64,000 nucleotides of DNA from Lishizhenia sp965656535. Lineage in GTDB: Bacteria > Bacteroidota > Bacteroidia > Flavobacteriales_D > Crocinitomicaceae. The stretch spans positions 448,210 through 512,209 of the forward strand of contig CBFHKX010000002.1 in NCBI GenBank assembly GCA_965656535.1, written 5' to 3'. The position numbers and the translations under genes are program-made. Shown here piece by piece: positions 61,898 to 64,000 of this stretch; within the stretch, counting starts at the first letter, position 1; every line of letters begins with the position of its first letter. The notes beneath the pieces were generated by a model that worked only from the letters and a program-made list of their open reading frames with translations, did not search any database and had not been told where the DNA came from.

Positions 61898-61918
61898 TTC
61901 TAACTAAATAGAAAAACT

Positions 61919-61955
61919 AAAAAGCCAATTGCATTTGTTGTAATTGGCTTTTTTA
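61919..61955 (+). terminator. Rho-independent terminator after purL
   Basis: Perfect 10-bp stem AAAGCCAATT/AATTGGCTTT with an 11-base loop and T-run. Confidence 0.85.
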
Positions 61956-61995
61956 TATTAAGTCGTTTTAATAACTTAGTCAAGGCTCCATTATC

Positions 61996-62138
61996 TAGCG
62001 CTTAAACGGGCTATCCGCTAAAGTTAACTCAGGTTTGCTAAGCAATAATCCATTTTTAAAACACTTCCAAGGTCGTGTTTCAAAACAGGTTATATGCTAA
62101 GTAACCCTTTCCTTAAGCTACCGCTGCTATCCCTAGCG
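61996..62138. repeat. Structured intergenic element with repeated GCTATCC ends
   Basis: About 143 nt that begin TAGCGCTTAA, contain GGGCTATCCGCTA near the left end and GCTGCTATCCCTAGCG at the right end, and fold into several stems: CTTAA/TTAAG, TTGCT/AGCAA, AAACAC/GTGTTT and GGTTA/TAACC. From memory, the GGGCTATCCGCT ... CTATCCCTAGCG frame resembles a structured element seen between genes of many flavobacteria. Strand and role are unknown; it may be a small RNA or a dispersed repeat. Confidence 0.4.
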
Positions 62139-62633
62139 TAAAAATTGTTTATCTTTTTAGTTTGGATGCCTTGAATAGCAAAAATTTTTAATAAAAAAAA
62201 GATTAATACGTTCAGTATTTCTAATTATAGTCTATAGGTCAGTCAATAATTGGTATACTTTATTGACATCTATTATTATTTTCCACTCCTGTAAACGAAC
62301 CTGGTAATCCAAAAAAAATAGATAAAGTATGCATAGATGAGGCTTAAATTCTTGCAGTAATTTAAATTAAACGAAAGCTTTATTTTTCATATTTGAGAAA
62401 TTTTCCATTTAATAAATAGCAGATTTTACTAATTATTTTATAAGTATATATAACACGAGTATTAATTAAAATAATAAACAGGTATGTATTCGCTTTACTG
62501 TTGCGGAGAGTTCAATAAATAATTAAAAAAACTTCATCATCTAACCTCTTGTAAAATAGGCTTGTACTGTGGTTGGGTTAAAATAGTTTATAAAAAAGGG
62601 TAGAAGTGTTAGGATAAAAGGAAAAAGACTCAC
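62139..62633. other. AT-rich spacer upstream of the rRNA operon
   Basis: About 500 nt with no gene or motif I can support. It probably serves as a sequence around the rRNA promoters; a short minus-strand open stretch near 62245-62390 has no start and looks like noise. Confidence 0.4.
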
Positions 62634-62641
62634 TATCTTTG
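62634..62641 (+). promoter_or_regulatory. rRNA operon promoter P1, -7 box
   Basis: TATCTTTG, followed by CACCCCGCAAACGAGCGG, where CCGC and GCGG can pair around AAACGA at the start of the transcript. Confidence 0.65.
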
Positions 62642-62744
62642 CACCCCGCAAACGAGCGGTGATAGATTTGAAATTTGGTTTTTAGGGTGGTTAAAATAAA
62701 AATATTTTTTTTTGTAAAAAGCTTTGAGAATTAAAAATTGGGTC

Positions 62745-62752
62745 TATCTTTG
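62745..62752 (+). promoter_or_regulatory. rRNA operon promoter P2, -7 box
   Basis: TATCTTTG, 111 nt after P1, with the same CACCCCGCAAACGAGCGG initial sequence. A TTG 18 nt upstream fits the -33 element. Confidence 0.7.
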
Positions 62753-62864
62753 CACCCCGCAAACGAGCGGATATTGATTGAAAGGGTTGTTAGATGAGTG
62801 TTGTTTGAGATTAGAAAAGTTTCAAATTTATTTCATAAAAAGTTGTGGAATAAAAAATAACCAG

Positions 62865-62872
62865 TATCTTTG
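62865..62872 (+). promoter_or_regulatory. rRNA operon promoter P3, -7 box
   Basis: TATCTTTG, 120 nt after P2, with a TTG 19 nt upstream as -33 element. Initial sequence is diverged (CGCCCGCCAAACAAACGAG). Confidence 0.7.
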
Positions 62873-63024
62873 TCGCCCGCCAAACAAACGAGTTTGGATT
62901 TTGGATTGGATTTTAGGGATAAGATTTGATTAACAAAAGAGTTCTTTGATAGATTGAGAAATAAGGAAACAGCGTAGAAATATGTAGAATTAAACAGAGC
63001 TTTTAAAAATAATAAACTTTTTAT

Positions 63025-64000
<976 letters not shown>

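Noticed and set aside
62245..62390. Possible decayed gene on the minus strand upstream of the rRNA operon
   Set aside because: A frame of about 44 codons without a start and no confident similarity to any known protein; compatible with chance.

Overview
This window looks like a chromosomal segment of a low-GC marine member of the Bacteroidota, order Flavobacteriales. The 16S rRNA gene at the right edge has the Bacteroidetes pattern, and the gene set (GH3-family ligase, DUF3276, DUF5683, WbqC) suggests a Crocinitomicaceae/Cryomorphaceae-like lineage, but I cannot place it more finely by eye. Supporting signs are Bacteroidetes-type -7 promoter boxes (TAnnTTTG) ahead of map, rpmE, efp, ffs, dps, trxB, rpsA, purL and rrs, two secreted proteins with type IX secretion C-terminal domains, and many AT-rich genes with short leaders. 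Nearly all of the window is ordinary core chromosome; I see no prophage, insertion sequence, CRISPR array or tRNA.

Layout. 1-10.4 kb: tail of an unknown gene, map, membrane/secreted proteins, an S41-like lipoprotein, a GH3-family ligase, rpmE, a GT-C glycosyltransferase, hemE and an OmpA-type lipid-independent surface protein. 10.5-10.7 kb: a structured RNA, apparently transcribed from the minus strand. 10.8-16.4 kb: ltaE, a lipoprotein, a MATE exporter, then AraC regulator, pirin and nitroreductase. 16.5-19.4 kb: an outer-membrane pair (PorV-like barrel and a helix-hairpin-helix barrel protein). 19.4-24.5 kb, minus strand: secreted proteins, an esterase, then proteorhodopsin and blh (retinal synthesis), then efp. 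24.7-29.3 kb: rlmB, a second GT-C enzyme and secreted proteins. 29.3-36.5 kb, minus strand: a nuclease/phosphatase-family protein and the conserved parA-parB-DUF5683-dapB-lepB-WbqC cluster, with a DUF3276 gene upstream. 36.6-39.6 kb: a broken D-Ala-D-Ala dipeptidase and an oxidative stress group (oxyR, dps, 2-Cys peroxiredoxin). 39.7-45 kb: a PNGase F-like secreted glycosidase, sucD, SRP RNA and a helicase. 45.2-51.2 kb: trxB, an ECF-like sigma factor with a membrane-anchored sulfatase-modifying-factor-domain partner, and rpsA. 51.3-57 kb: a possible surface polysaccharide/acyl-modification group and a prohibitin-like protein. 57-64 kb: an interrupted PKD-repeat T9SS protein, purL, and an rRNA operon with three tandem promoters and the first 976 nt of 16S rRNA.

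How the genes work together. The proteorhodopsin (proton-pump residues D82/T86/E93, green-type Met at the tuning site) and Blh form a two-gene light-driven proton pump unit with its chromophore enzyme; the beta-carotene genes are not in the window. OxyR, Dps, peroxiredoxin and TrxB form a peroxide defence set, with a good OxyR-like operator between oxyR and dps. The most interesting unexplained items are RNA-level: a predicted 7-bp loop-loop (kissing) interaction in the rpsA leader, a strong hairpin sitting directly in front of blh inside the rhodopsin transcript, and the minus-strand structured RNA at 10.5-10.7 kb. At the protein level, the sigma factor/SUMF1-domain/secreted-protein trio at 46.3-49.1 kb is the best candidate for a little-described signalling system. 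All identifications come from reading motifs; no database search was possible.
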